Below, one piece after another: positions 16,421 to 25,539 of a DNA stretch of 64,000 nucleotides. Position 1 is the stretch's first letter. Each line of letters starts with the position of its first letter. The translations under genes were made by a program, and so were the position numbers. The notes under the pieces were generated by a model. It ran no database searches. It saw only the letters and a list, made by a program, of their open reading frames with translations, and was not told where the DNA came from. The stretch comes from Brevibacillus brevis. GTDB taxonomy: Bacteria; Bacillota; Bacilli; Brevibacillales; Brevibacillaceae. The stretch is from positions 4,336,501-4,400,500 of the forward strand of contig NZ_CP041767.1 of the NCBI RefSeq assembly GCF_022026395.1, read 5' to 3'.

Positions 16421-17380
16421 TCACTCCAGAAGCATGACCTCATCGTATTTCATCATGATGCTTCCTTCCTTGTACTCCCCTACTTTTGGTACATTCACCA
16501 GACCCTTTATGTTTTGGAGAAGCGCACGGACGCTGTTCACTCCGCTTTCGTGAGCATGCGGATACCCTCCGCCAAAGCGGGGATTGATCTCCGACACAAC
16601 GTACTGATCTCCCACCAAAAAACAATCGATGTCAATGGGCCCTCGCGGCTCCAGGACACGAATCAGTTCCTTCGCTAGCGATAGCAGACGCGGATCTTTT
16701 ACCGCGAGTGAGCGATCCGTCTCCCCTGCCCGCATACGCAGCTTTTTGCGGGTGAATAGTGTCACCAGCTCCCCCGAGATCAGATCCACATAGCCGTCCA
16801 CTCCGTACTCCTCTGCCTGCAAGAACGGTTGAATGACGACATCCTCCGTGTTTTCCATGAGCATGGACCATTCTTGATCATTCTCCACACGTGTGATGCC
16901 TAAACTGGCACTTCCATACCGCGGCTTGACAATCAATGGATATGTAATCTGCCCTGCTGTAAGCGCTGCTTGTACCTCATCCACTTTTGTAAAGGTGGGA
17001 ATGGCGGGAATCTGATGCGCGGACAAAAAATCATACGTAGCCATCTTATCCAAGCACATCTGGATTACATCCCGATCGGACACGATCACCTCGATGCCCT
17101 GCATGTAGAAACGATCTGCATATGCAGCCAACAGTGTCAGCTCCGGGTCTATTAAAGAGAGGATTGCCTTGATCTCGTAGCGTTGGCAAATGTGCAGCAG
17201 GGCATCGAGATAACCAGGATCGTCGATACGCGGCACCTGCTCATGATAATGGGCAGCGTACAGGGCCGGGGCTGTCGGATCGCAGTCGACTGCGATGATT
17301 TTGCCAGTGTCACCCCATTCGCGTACAAAATAGTGGAGCAGCTTGACTCGTCTGCCTACACTGGTCACAAGTACGTTCAT
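16421..17380 (-). CDS. ATP-grasp ligase of the exopolysaccharide cluster
   Basis: The 319-residue protein is a CarB/PylC-like ATP-grasp enzyme: pre-ATP-grasp domain with GRRVKLLHYF, ATP lid region YPLIVKPRYGSASLGI and metal-binding end VSEINPRFGGGYPHA. Such enzymes join a carboxylate to an amine through an acyl-phosphate. It is the last gene of the exopolysaccharide operon, starting directly after the stop of a PLP-dependent decarboxylase-like gene, so the two plus the aminotransferase upstream probably make or attach an amino-acid-like substituent. The exact substrates are unknown. The operon ends about 40 bases later without a clear T-tract terminator. Confidence 0.82.
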   Translation of the reverse strand: MNVLVTSVGRRVKLLHYFVREWGDTGKIIAVDCDPTAPALYAAHYHEQVPRIDDPGYLDALLHICQRYEIKAILSLIDPELTLLAAYADRFYMQGIEVIVSDRDVIQMCLDKMATYDFLSAHQIPAIPTFTKVDEVQAALTAGQITYPLIVKPRYGSASLGITRVENDQEWSMLMENTEDVVIQPFLQAEEYGVDGYVDLISGELVTLFTRKKLRMRAGETDRSLAVKDPRLLSLAKELIRVLEPRGPIDIDCFLVGDQYVVSEINPRFGGGYPHAHESGVNSVRALLQNIKGLVNVPKVGEYKEGSIMMKYDEVMLLE

Positions 17381-18652
17381 TCAGTTCACGACCCCCTGCT
17401 TGTCAACGTGAAAACGATAAACCGATTCGGGTATGAATTGTTGGAGAGTCTCTTTTCCCCTGACAATGACTGTATCTTTTCCATCGATAGCGAGAACCGG
17501 CGGCCTCTCCCGAATAAAAGGTGGATTAAAGACAAGCGTATACGCCCCTACGTGTCCGAAGACAAAATAATCCCCGCTATCAGGCAAAGGTCCCGTATAG
17601 CTTTGAAGCAAATAATCTTTTTCCATGCACGTATACCCGACGACATGATAGCTCGCTTCGGGAACTGGCTTGCGGTTGCACACATGTCGGGCTGGCAAAG
17701 GGTGCGCGTGCATCGTCGGCTTGACATTGTGAATGCTGCCATCCACGAGAACAAATCGCTCTCCTCTGTTTTCTTTTACATCGATGACCTGGCAAACGAA
17801 ATCAACGGCATCTGCCACAAGTGAAATACCCGGCTCCAGAATCAGCAACGGAGCGTGATCCAGCTCTGCCAGCTCCTCCTTCATGACTGACGTAATCGCT
17901 TCGGCGTACTCCTCAAAGGTTGGTGCAGCCGTCATCCCGAATGAGGTCGGGAGCTCGCCAAAAAATCCGCCTCCCATATCGATAAAAGCAAGCCGCTCAC
18001 CCAAATGCTGTTTTCCCAAACGGCATAAATAGCGCGCAATTTGGCGATACACACCGACACTGCGATTGGTGGAAAAGTGTCCATGCAACCCGACTACATG
18101 CACATTCGGGGCGACAGCCAATTGACTCAGGGCTTTTTCCAAATTGCCGTTTTCGACGCAAAAACCAAATCGGCTGACCTCGTACCCATTTTGCAGAGGA
18201 CTCACGCCACCCCTGGCCAAATCCACATTAATCCGCAGCCCGATCCGAAACGTCTGCTCGGGATACTGCTTGGCGTAGGCCACCACCCACGGGATTTCCG
18301 AAAAAGAATCCAGATTGATCAGGCTCCCCTGCTCCAAGACAAAATGAATGTCCTCTTCCGTTTTGAGCGGGCCGTTAAAAATGATGGACGCAGGGTCGAC
18401 GCCGAGTTTCCGTGCCAATTCGTATTCCAGTCGAGAGACGACTTCAGCATGCGCCCCTAGCTGATGCAGCTTTTGGCATAAAAACGGCAAGTAATTGGTC
18501 TTATACGAATACGCGACGACTACATGCTCATACCGCTGGGTAAAAGCCCGTTGGAAACGACGATAGTTCTCGGAGAGCTTCACGGTGTCCAGCACGTAAT
18601 AAGAAGACGAGCAGAGGCTACGCCATTTTTCTAGCTGCTCATAACTATACAT
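17381..18652 (-). CDS. PLP-dependent decarboxylase-like enzyme (alanine-racemase fold, LysA/NspC type)
   Basis: The 423-residue protein has the TIM-barrel PLP fold of group IV decarboxylases: PLP Lys in VVAYSYKTNYLP (about 53), the Gly-rich GLHGHFST and DMGGGFFG segments and a C-terminal beta domain containing VGYTCMEKDYLL (probable active-site Cys) and GAYTLVFNPPF. Relatives decarboxylate diaminopimelate, ornithine or carboxynorspermidine. Since it sits between an aminotransferase and an ATP-grasp ligase in an exopolysaccharide operon, a role in making a special amine or amino acid for glycan decoration is likely. The ATG at 18652 overlaps the end of the aminotransferase gene and follows GGGGGGTG. 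Confidence 0.8.
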   Translation of the reverse strand: MYSYEQLEKWRSLCSSSYYVLDTVKLSENYRRFQRAFTQRYEHVVVAYSYKTNYLPFLCQKLHQLGAHAEVVSRLEYELARKLGVDPASIIFNGPLKTEEDIHFVLEQGSLINLDSFSEIPWVVAYAKQYPEQTFRIGLRINVDLARGGVSPLQNGYEVSRFGFCVENGNLEKALSQLAVAPNVHVVGLHGHFSTNRSVGVYRQIARYLCRLGKQHLGERLAFIDMGGGFFGELPTSFGMTAAPTFEEYAEAITSVMKEELAELDHAPLLILEPGISLVADAVDFVCQVIDVKENRGERFVLVDGSIHNVKPTMHAHPLPARHVCNRKPVPEASYHVVGYTCMEKDYLLQSYTGPLPDSGDYFVFGHVGAYTLVFNPPFIRERPPVLAIDGKDTVIVRGKETLQQFIPESVYRFHVDKQGVVN

Positions 18653-19817
18653 GGCGCACCCCCCGTTCCTGGTTCAGGAGGCAGCTCATGATCAGACCGA
18701 TGACCCGCTCCTGTTGTTCAGCAGTCAAGCTGGAACCCGACGGCAAGCAAACACCTTCGGCAAACAGCTGATCTGATATACTCTCATCAGGTTGGTGCGG
18801 ATAGTATTGGCATTGTGCGAACAACGGTTGTAGATGCATCGGCTTCCACACGGGACGGGCTTCGATATTTTCTCTACCCAGTGCATCGATCAATTGTGCA
18901 GCAGAGAGTGTCGTGTCAGCTGGATTCAGTCTCATCACCGTTAGCCAGCGGGTGGATCGCCCTGTCGCCGGCTCGGGCATGAACGAAATGCCAGGCAATT
19001 GTCCGAGGGCTTGTTCATAACGCTTATAAATCCCTCGCCTTGCCTCGATTCGCTCCTCCAAGACGCGCAGCTGCCCCCGGCCAATTGCCGCCAGTACGTT
19101 GCTCAACCGATAGTTGTAGCCCATCTCTTCATGCTGGTAATGCCTCACTGGCTCCTTCGCCTGCGTCGACCAGAAGCGCGCCTTTTCAATCGCCTCAACG
19201 TCATCGGAGACGAGCATTCCACCACCTGAAGTCGTCATGATTTTATTGCCATTAAATGAAAAAGTCCCAACATGACCAAAGGCACCGCTCATTCTCCCTT
19301 TGTATACAGCTCCTAACGATTCTGCTGCATCTTCCACCACGCGCACCCCATACTGCTCACAAAGCGCCATCAACGGCCACATATCTGCGCTCTGCCCATA
19401 TAAATTGACGATGACGACCGCCTTGGGCAACTTGTCCGCTGCTGCAGCTTCCTGCAAGGCTCGCTCTAATGCCTGCGGAGACATATTCCAGGACCCTTCC
19501 TCGGAATCAATGAATACTGGAGTCGCTCCCTGGTACAGAATCGGATTGGCACTGGCGACGAAGGTGAGACTGGAGCAAAACACCGTATCACCCGGAGCCA
19601 CACCGGCTAGCCTAAGGCCGAGATGGATAGCAGCCGTTCCAGAGGATACAGCCAGCGCAGCTTTTACGCCGACATACTGGGCAATCTCCCGCTCAAAAGC
19701 ATCGACGTGTTCCCCCAATGGTGCAATCCAATTGGAGGCAAAGGCGTCTGCCACCAACTCCTGCTCATCCTCCCCCATATGTGGCGGTGATAAAAAAATC
19801 CGCTGCTGCGCACTCAT
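18645..19817 (-). CDS. DegT/DnrJ/EryC1-family sugar aminotransferase
   Basis: The 390-residue PLP enzyme transfers an amino group to a keto-sugar nucleotide. Hallmarks are IHLGLRLAGVAPGD, the DAAESLGA loop, FSFNGNKIMTTSGGGML with the PLP Lys (about 186), and MGYNYRLSNVLAAIG. It fits EpsN/PglE-type aminotransferases that act after a UDP-GlcNAc 4,6-dehydratase, which the operon supplies (30248-32143). The start ATG at 19817 overlaps the stop of the preceding GNAT-fold gene by one base (TAATG); a longer in-frame reading to 19892 lies inside that gene. Confidence 0.87.
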   Translation of the reverse strand: MSAQQRIFLSPPHMGEDEQELVADAFASNWIAPLGEHVDAFEREIAQYVGVKAALAVSSGTAAIHLGLRLAGVAPGDTVFCSSLTFVASANPILYQGATPVFIDSEEGSWNMSPQALERALQEAAAADKLPKAVVIVNLYGQSADMWPLMALCEQYGVRVVEDAAESLGAVYKGRMSGAFGHVGTFSFNGNKIMTTSGGGMLVSDDVEAIEKARFWSTQAKEPVRHYQHEEMGYNYRLSNVLAAIGRGQLRVLEERIEARRGIYKRYEQALGQLPGISFMPEPATGRSTRWLTVMRLNPADTTLSAAQLIDALGRENIEARPVWKPMHLQPLFAQCQYYPHQPDESISDQLFAEGVCLPSGSSLTAEQQERVIGLIMSCLLNQERGVRHV

Positions 19818-20845
19818 TACGACGTCCCTCCATTGCGATAGGCAGGAAAGAAATCTTGCTCGCCAGCCTGATCGACCTGTAGTTTTTGGCACAAAGCCAG
19901 ATACACTTCCTCATCGTGAACTTTTTTGCCCATCCAGTACGGAAAATGATTGCCGTTTGCAAACGAGGACTTGAAACGGAACAAGCCATCCCCATCCAAA
20001 TTCCCTCCTCCAAGGAGAAGTAGCTGTGCTCCATCTTGCTTTGCCTGCTGGATCATGGCGTCGAAGAGGAGGTGGTTGACGCCAAGCGCCATGTCTTCCG
20101 TATGGGATGCCCCTAGCTGATAATGGGCGAATTGATTTCCACTGAGCAAAAGTACTCCCGCCACCGGCCGATCCTCATGCATGGCAAGCAGAAGCCGCGG
20201 CTTGCACAGCTCTGTTTTTTTCATGAGTCCCCAAAAAAATTCAGGTGCATAGTAATAGATCGCCGCGGCTTGATTACGGTCCATCGTCTCCCGATGCAGC
20301 TGGATAAAAGAAGGAAGCCAATCGGTTCCGCCCAATGTAACCCGGACGTCGTTTGCCGCGGCCTTCCTGATATTTCGTCCGACGTTTTGCGTATAGTGAG
20401 CACGAATGTAGGAAAGTGTGGGGCGCAAATCGACAGCCGTTACCATCCTCACCAAATCCAGTCGCATTTGATCCGCAAACAGCTCCGCATTTCCCAGCAA
20501 CGGATGAAAGCGGACCGTTTCTGTCAGATAGTTTTTGTACCGACAGTAGACGTGGAATTGCTCCTGGAACAATCGGGCAGCCGTCTGTCCTCCCACGACA
20601 AATGGCCCTCCGTATCCAATCGAAACCAAATCCGCATAGCCGGGAATCCACCCATCCAGACGTCTGACCAAATACGGGTAGAAAACCTCGTTCTCCCCAC
20701 TCTTGAAAAAGACAGCTTCTGGCGTGCCCTGCTCCATTTTGGCGTATAGCTGCACAAATTCTTTCGTGTAGGACACGTCTAATTTGAAAAACCGTCGCAA
20801 ATATTCGGTCCAATCATCCTGTTCCGACAGTACGATCAGGCTCAC
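19817..20845 (-). CDS. FemAB/GNAT-fold acyltransferase of the exopolysaccharide cluster
   Basis: The 342-residue protein shows the FemAB/BioF2-like double GNAT fold, with RAHYTQNVGRNIRKA and a second GNAT half containing AGVLLLSGNQFAHYQLGAS and GVNHLLFDAMIQQAKQDGA. Such enzymes transfer aminoacyl or acyl groups, in peptidoglycan bridges from tRNA, in polysaccharides from other donors. A GTG at 20845 with GGGAGGG six bases upstream is the likely start; it overlaps the sugar transferase end by 32 bases. It is the candidate for attaching an acyl or amino-acid group to the amino sugar made by its neighbours. Confidence 0.78.
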   Translation of the reverse strand: MSLIVLSEQDDWTEYLRRFFKLDVSYTKEFVQLYAKMEQGTPEAVFFKSGENEVFYPYLVRRLDGWIPGYADLVSIGYGGPFVVGGQTAARLFQEQFHVYCRYKNYLTETVRFHPLLGNAELFADQMRLDLVRMVTAVDLRPTLSYIRAHYTQNVGRNIRKAAANDVRVTLGGTDWLPSFIQLHRETMDRNQAAAIYYYAPEFFWGLMKKTELCKPRLLLAMHEDRPVAGVLLLSGNQFAHYQLGASHTEDMALGVNHLLFDAMIQQAKQDGAQLLLLGGGNLDGDGLFRFKSSFANGNHFPYWMGKKVHDEEVYLALCQKLQVDQAGEQDFFPAYRNGGTS

Positions 20846-21461
20846 ATGCTTCCCTCCCAGCGCGCTCTGTGTTTTCACTCCCTCTGAAGTCTTCTACCGT
20901 GACGCTGCCCAGTTGATTTATGCCTGTCGATTGAAAAACACGCTTGATCGTCAGACCGATAATCCGCATATCCAGTAAAAAGCTGCCATTTTCTACATAC
21001 CAGACGTCCAGCTCGAACTTTTGCTCCCAGTCAATCGCATTTCTTCCATTGACCTGCGCCCAGCCTGTAATCCCCGGCTTTACGTCGTGTCGTTTTAACT
21101 GCCGCGGCGTGTACAACGGCAAGTACTCCATCAGTAGCGGTCTCGGCCCTACGAGGCTCATTTCACCGCGAAGCACATTCCATAGTTGTGGCAATTCATC
21201 CAAGCTATACTTGCGCAAAAGCGTTCCGAATGAACCCAGCCGCTGCTCGTCAGAGAGAAGCACTCCACTCTCATCACGCTCATTGGTCATCGTGCGAAAT
21301 TTGTAGATAAAAAAAGGTTTTCCGTGCAAACCTGGTCGCTCTTGTACAAACAAAACCGGAGACCCCAGCTTCCAACGGATGAGCAGACTCACCAGCAAAA
21401 TCAGCGGGGACAGCATGACGAGCATCAGGAAGGATACGCCACGATCAAACAAGGACTTCAT
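20814..21461 (-). CDS. Initiating sugar-1-phosphate transferase (EpsL-like)
   Basis: The 215-residue protein puts the first sugar phosphate onto undecaprenyl phosphate and so starts repeat-unit assembly at the inner face of the membrane. It has one N-terminal membrane hairpin (FLMLVMLSPLILLVSLLI) and the catalytic core of the family: PVLFVQERPGLHGKPFFIYKFRTM, KYSLDELPQLWNVLRGEMSLVGPRP and KPGITGWAQVNGRN. It belongs to the short class without the extra N-terminal membrane domain. The start follows AGGAGGTGCGGC. Its gene overlaps both neighbours. Confidence 0.92.
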   Translation of the reverse strand: MKSLFDRGVSFLMLVMLSPLILLVSLLIRWKLGSPVLFVQERPGLHGKPFFIYKFRTMTNERDESGVLLSDEQRLGSFGTLLRKYSLDELPQLWNVLRGEMSLVGPRPLLMEYLPLYTPRQLKRHDVKPGITGWAQVNGRNAIDWEQKFELDVWYVENGSFLLDMRIIGLTIKRVFQSTGINQLGSVTVEDFRGSENTERAGREACEPDRTVGTG

Positions 21462-22455
21462 GCCGCACCTCCTGTTGATTCCACTTCGCTGCCGCTTCCT
21501 CCATACTGAGGCTCTGCATGCCGTACCTCTCGCGTAACATGGAGTAATGCTGGAGGATTTCCTCCAAAAAGGACAGATTCTCTTCCATGTGGTTCCCGAA
21601 GTTTTCCGGATGCCACCATAGATGGTACAAGCGATTGTGCTCTGCCGTATGAGTCAGGTCGCGTTTGATTCTTTTCATGCGCCATTTTTCCAACCTCTGT
21701 AGTCGAGGATGATAAGGACGCAAAAACCGACTGGATGGAACATCGACCATTCCCTCTGGACTACGCTGCAATGAAACATAATTGTTATGACCGGAGAGAT
21801 TCACATACGCATCCATCAGTCGCATGGCTCTTTTGAACAATGTCTCTTCGGCAGCCCCTTGTGTGTGATACATCCAAGACTGCTCGTTGCCGCGATAGGA
21901 ACGAAACCCCTTTTTCTTGCACAAAGATAAATAGGCAGGCTGTACCTGATTTCGCGGAAAAACGATGCTGGTAGGGGAGTATCCTTTTTTGTGAGTCACT
22001 CGATGAAAAGAATCAAGGTCAGCAGCAAAAGCTTCGGGAGTCTGTCCCGGCTCCAGACAATAGTAGTGGGAAAGGGTGTGGCTTCCGATGAATTGATGCG
22101 GGTAAGAGGATATCAGCTTGATTAAGGAAGGAGCAAAATGATACGGGTCGACCTGCTCATGCTCTCCGATCGCATCTGTGTCCATATAGGGATAGGGTGA
22201 CAGCTTTTCATCGGCATACGCCGGGAGATGCCATGGGACGACACTTGCCAGCTCCTTGCGCGACTCGCAAAACAAAAAACCGACAGTCGCCCAGGTGACG
22301 TGCATTTCATACTTGGCAAACAGCTCCAAAAGTGCGGGGATCACTTGACGAACGCCTAGCAAATTTTGCTCATAGGACTGAATGGTTCTCTTGTCTCGGA
22401 CGCCCCAGTAAAGTTCAAAGTCTAGGGAAATGACGAATGCTCCCGTCTTGTCCAA
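21445..22455 (-). CDS. Polysaccharide deacetylase (NodB homology domain)
   Basis: The 336-residue protein matches the NodB-type carbohydrate esterase family 4 fold: SLDFELYWG near the start carries the catalytic Asp motif, and IGSHTLSHYYC supplies the metal-binding His pair (HxxxH). It has no signal peptide, so it would act inside the cell, perhaps on a lipid-linked or nucleotide-linked amino sugar. The likely start is a TTG at 22455 with GGAGAAGA in front, inside the end of the glycosyltransferase gene. Compared with secreted chitin deacetylases it has longer loops. Confidence 0.83.
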   Translation of the reverse strand: MDKTGAFVISLDFELYWGVRDKRTIQSYEQNLLGVRQVIPALLELFAKYEMHVTWATVGFLFCESRKELASVVPWHLPAYADEKLSPYPYMDTDAIGEHEQVDPYHFAPSLIKLISSYPHQFIGSHTLSHYYCLEPGQTPEAFAADLDSFHRVTHKKGYSPTSIVFPRNQVQPAYLSLCKKKGFRSYRGNEQSWMYHTQGAAEETLFKRAMRLMDAYVNLSGHNNYVSLQRSPEGMVDVPSSRFLRPYHPRLQRLEKWRMKRIKRDLTHTAEHNRLYHLWWHPENFGNHMEENLSFLEEILQHYSMLRERYGMQSLSMEEAAAKWNQQEVRHEVLV

Positions 22456-23651
22456 TCTTCTCCGCTGCCTCCTTTCTCCTGCTCTCTTTCTTCTCTCAGC
22501 TGACCAGTCAGTTGGGCAAATAACGCCGCCTGCTTCGCGAGGACCGTTCGCTCATCAAAGTGCTCAAGCGCGATACTGCGGCTGTTCTGCCCGAATGCTT
22601 CTCTGAGTCTCGAATCCACTACGAGCTTTTTTAAAGCTGCATACAAGGGACATATCTGTTTTGGTTCTACTAAAAATCCGTTGACCCCGTCTCTGACTTC
22701 TTCCCGACATCCACGGATATTCGTGGCGACGATCGGTTTTGCCATCGCCATTGCCTCAATGATGGATCGAGGCAGCCCTTCGCGATGAGAAGGAAGGACA
22801 AAAATATCACTGGTGGCCATCAACTCCGGGATGTCTGTGCGGAATCCAGCCAAAATGATTTGCGGATGCTGTCGACAAAGCTCCACGAAGTTTTGCCCCC
22901 GCTGATCGCGTTCACTGGAAGACACGTCCCCCACCAACAAGAGGCGCAGACGTGGAAATTCGCCCGCCAGCTTGCGAAAGGCCTCCAACAGCTCAAAAAT
23001 TCCTTTCTCCGAGACCATACGTCCTACATAGGTGATCACCACATGATCATCCCGCAGCCCCAGTGAGGACTTGATGGACTGGACCTTTTCTCTCGTAACG
23101 TGTCGCGGGTGAAAGCGTTCTGTGAGATCAACACCGTTGCCAATATGCAGAATCCGCTCCGCCTGAGAGGAGAAGCCATCCTGCACGCTCAACTCGTAAT
23201 CCTCCCGACTTTGAAGCAAAAGATAGTCAGTCATATGCCGGGCAAACCATTTTTCCAGCGTGTAATACATCCGATACGTTCTTTTGCTCATGCCCTCATG
23301 AAAGAAGTAGCCATGTGCTGTGTAAATGACATGCGGCACTCCTGCCAACCTTGCTGCCACACGCCCGAGAACAGCAGCGATCGGTGTATGAACATGCACG
23401 ACATCATACTTCTCCCTTTTCATTAACCGATACAATGCCCCAATCGTGACCAGATTGGAAATCGGGTCGATCTTTCGCTTAATGGGGATACTTCTGAGCG
23501 TCAATCCCTTTGCTGTTAGCACATCAAAGCGCCCTGTATCCGAACACGCGGTATGCACCTCGTAGCCTTCACCCATCAGCTTTTCAATCAGGGGAAACAG
23601 CAAGCTTTCTACAGAGCGGTCAATTGCGCATACTTGTAAGATTTTTTTCAA
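22422..23651 (-). CDS. Glycosyltransferase family 4 protein (EpsD-like)
   Basis: The 409-residue GT-B enzyme adds a sugar to the lipid-linked repeat unit in the cytoplasm. It shows the N-terminal KILQVCAIDRSVESLLFPLI, the central VITYVGRMVSEKGIFELLEAF and the donor-binding SHREGLPRSIIEAMAMAKPIVAT block with the EX7E motif. A TTG at 23651 is the probable start (KKILQVC is the usual N-terminus of relatives), behind GGTGATCTGC; the ATG at 23666 has no ribosome binding site. It is the only plain glycosyltransferase in the operon, so other sugars must be added by enzymes encoded elsewhere or the repeat is short. Confidence 0.87.
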   Translation of the reverse strand: MKKILQVCAIDRSVESLLFPLIEKLMGEGYEVHTACSDTGRFDVLTAKGLTLRSIPIKRKIDPISNLVTIGALYRLMKREKYDVVHVHTPIAAVLGRVAARLAGVPHVIYTAHGYFFHEGMSKRTYRMYYTLEKWFARHMTDYLLLQSREDYELSVQDGFSSQAERILHIGNGVDLTERFHPRHVTREKVQSIKSSLGLRDDHVVITYVGRMVSEKGIFELLEAFRKLAGEFPRLRLLLVGDVSSSERDQRGQNFVELCRQHPQIILAGFRTDIPELMATSDIFVLPSHREGLPRSIIEAMAMAKPIVATNIRGCREEVRDGVNGFLVEPKQICPLYAALKKLVVDSRLREAFGQNSRSIALEHFDERTVLAKQAALFAQLTGQLREEREQEKGGSGEDWTRREHSSFP

Positions 23652-24822
23652 GCAGATCACCGCCATTTTTGATCTGACGCGTATTGATTTCGGCTGTCAC
23701 AAAATACAGCGCGAGCATGATCCAGAAAAACGTTTCGCGAATTCCATTATGAGTGAGTCCGTACAAAATTTGGAAAAAAAGCGGATACCAAGCAACCAAT
23801 CGATGCCCACGAACCGCCCCATAAATCACGAGAATGAACAACACCGTGCCCATTACGCCGTAGGAAAAGAACAGGTTGGCTAAGGTAGAATGGAGTTCCA
23901 ACGAAATGCTGCTGTTAAATCGCTCGTACATCCCTTCCCCTGCTCCGAACAAAATGTACTCCGGATGGTTGGCAATCCGGTCATAGCCCCGCGCTGCCCA
24001 ATTGTCATCCGAATCTTCGCCGAGTGTGACCATTCGTTCTTCGATTTGTGTGTAAATAGAAGCATCGCTCAGCACGTTTTCGTTGGTGTACAAATAGATG
24101 AAGAAGACAGTGAAGGACGAGACGAGCACGCAAAGGAGATTCATCCAAAACAAGCCCGTGCGTTCTTTGATCGAGAGGAGCAAAAAAACGAGGTACATCC
24201 CTACGGCACTAATGATCGCTGCTTTTGACAGGGACGCTGCAATGATGCTAAACGCCGTGCCGATCGCAACAAAGAGAGGAATGGTCTTCACAGATACGAA
24301 GCGGGCACACAGCAGGCATATCCCCATGCACAGAAGCCCAAAATAGCCGAGCTGGTTCGGATTGTTGAAGAACAAGGACTGCCTGAACTCGTCACTATCC
24401 GGTGACAGTCCTGACACGAGAATGAATGCCTGAACGAGCAAGGAAGTGGACGTAGCCAGGAAGACCCATTTGACGTACTCTTGCGGGTTGCGCCTGAACA
24501 AAATAACCAGGGCAAGCATCACGGCTCCGTTGTACAAATACCACTTGGTCGAGCTGAATACATCCATTTCCCCGCCGAGTGCAATCGCCCATATGCCGTT
24601 CACCATCATAATGTCGTACAAAAACAGAAGGGTAAGGAAGAGAAAAAATCCGAGTCTGCGGTTGACCCGCCCCAAGCGAAACAAGAAGCTGTAGGCGATC
24701 AAGATCAGCATAATAAAATCGGCGATTTGCGGATTGCCACTTGGGAAGAAGTAGAAGGGCTTAAGTACCACATATAGCAAAAGAAGGATCTTGTCCGGTG
24801 AGAGCTTTTCCTTGATCATCAT
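23620..24822 (-). CDS. O-antigen ligase/polymerase-like membrane protein
   Basis: The 400-residue protein has about ten to twelve hydrophobic segments and one large extracellular loop (about 240-320, containing NWAARGYDRIANHPEYILFGAGEGMYERF), the pattern of Wzy polymerases and O-antigen ligases. It probably joins exported repeat units outside the membrane. Sequence conservation in this family is low; the call rests on topology and on the flippase and chain-length genes in the same operon. The ATG at 24822 lies directly behind the cytidylyltransferase stop. Confidence 0.8.
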   Translation of the reverse strand: MMIKEKLSPDKILLLLYVVLKPFYFFPSGNPQIADFIMLILIAYSFLFRLGRVNRRLGFFLFLTLLFLYDIMMVNGIWAIALGGEMDVFSSTKWYLYNGAVMLALVILFRRNPQEYVKWVFLATSTSLLVQAFILVSGLSPDSDEFRQSLFFNNPNQLGYFGLLCMGICLLCARFVSVKTIPLFVAIGTAFSIIAASLSKAAIISAVGMYLVFLLLSIKERTGLFWMNLLCVLVSSFTVFFIYLYTNENVLSDASIYTQIEERMVTLGEDSDDNWAARGYDRIANHPEYILFGAGEGMYERFNSSISLELHSTLANLFFSYGVMGTVLFILVIYGAVRGHRLVAWYPLFFQILYGLTHNGIRETFFWIMLALYFVTAEINTRQIKNGGDLLEKNLTSMRN

Positions 24823-25539
24823 TTACCTGTGCGCCAGATGGTTGGTGAATTGCAGGATTCGCCGATAATCCTCCCACGTATCAACCTCTGCCCAAAACAA
24901 TCCCGATGGTATTTGTGCGACATACACATTCCTTTCCCCCAAAAAAGAATAGAGGACATTTTCCCACCACAAATCATACTGCTTCTCCTGAATCAACCTT
25001 TGTACTCGCCGCAAAAATATTGGCAGAAAGCTCTCTTGAAGCTTGGCAATTCCAACGTATTCGCCAGTTGTCTCTTCCAGTGAGAGCTCCTTTCCATGGC
25101 GGAGCAAGAGTCCGTTTTCATAGCCAAATTTATAATCCCCCTCATAGCGACGCACTGGATCAGCAAACATGACAGGGCATCTGGTCTCTTGCAACACGAC
25201 CTCCAGTACCTTCGACTCAAAGTAAACGTCGGCGTTCAACAGCAAGCAGTCGCTTCCTTGCAAAAACTCGCGGGCGAACCAGAGGGACACCATACTATTC
25301 GTCCGATCATAAAAAGGGTTGTGATAAAAACGAATCGGTTCATCTCCGAGCAACTGGGTAATCACGTTGGCTCGATAGCCCACCACCATCGCGATCTCAT
25401 CAATTCCGTGGCGCCTTAGCTCCGTTATCGTATTTTCAATGAGCGCCTGGTTTCCGATGTCCACTGTACACTTGGGAATACCGTCAATTTGCTCGTTGAT
25501 TCGTGACCCGAGACCTGCTGCCATGAGCAGTGCCTTCAT
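24823..25539 (-). CDS. Nucleotidyltransferase, LicC/IPCT-like (phospho-alcohol cytidylyltransferase)
   Basis: The 238-residue protein starts with the nucleotidyltransferase signature MKALLMAAGLGSRINEQIDGIPKC and has the NSMVSLWFAREFL and LLNADVYF segments seen in phosphocholine and inositol-phosphate cytidylyltransferases. It would activate a phosphorylated alcohol as a CDP derivative. The next gene upstream encodes a CDP-alcohol phosphotransferase and overlaps by 56 bases, so the pair probably makes a phosphodiester-linked substituent. The start follows GGAGGGGAGTCGG. Which alcohol is used cannot be read from the sequence. Confidence 0.82.
   Translation of the reverse strand: MKALLMAAGLGSRINEQIDGIPKCTVDIGNQALIENTITELRRHGIDEIAMVVGYRANVITQLLGDEPIRFYHNPFYDRTNSMVSLWFAREFLQGSDCLLLNADVYFESKVLEVVLQETRCPVMFADPVRRYEGDYKFGYENGLLLRHGKELSLEETTGEYVGIAKLQESFLPIFLRRVQRLIQEKQYDLWWENVLYSFLGERNVYVAQIPSGLFWAEVDTWEDYRRILQFTNHLAHR

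Noticed and set aside
16249-16443. 64-codon minus-strand frame ahead of the rlmA leader
   Set aside because: It overlaps the end of the ATP-grasp gene and the leader promoter; no ribosome binding site and odd composition. The short RYR peptide is the better leader candidate.
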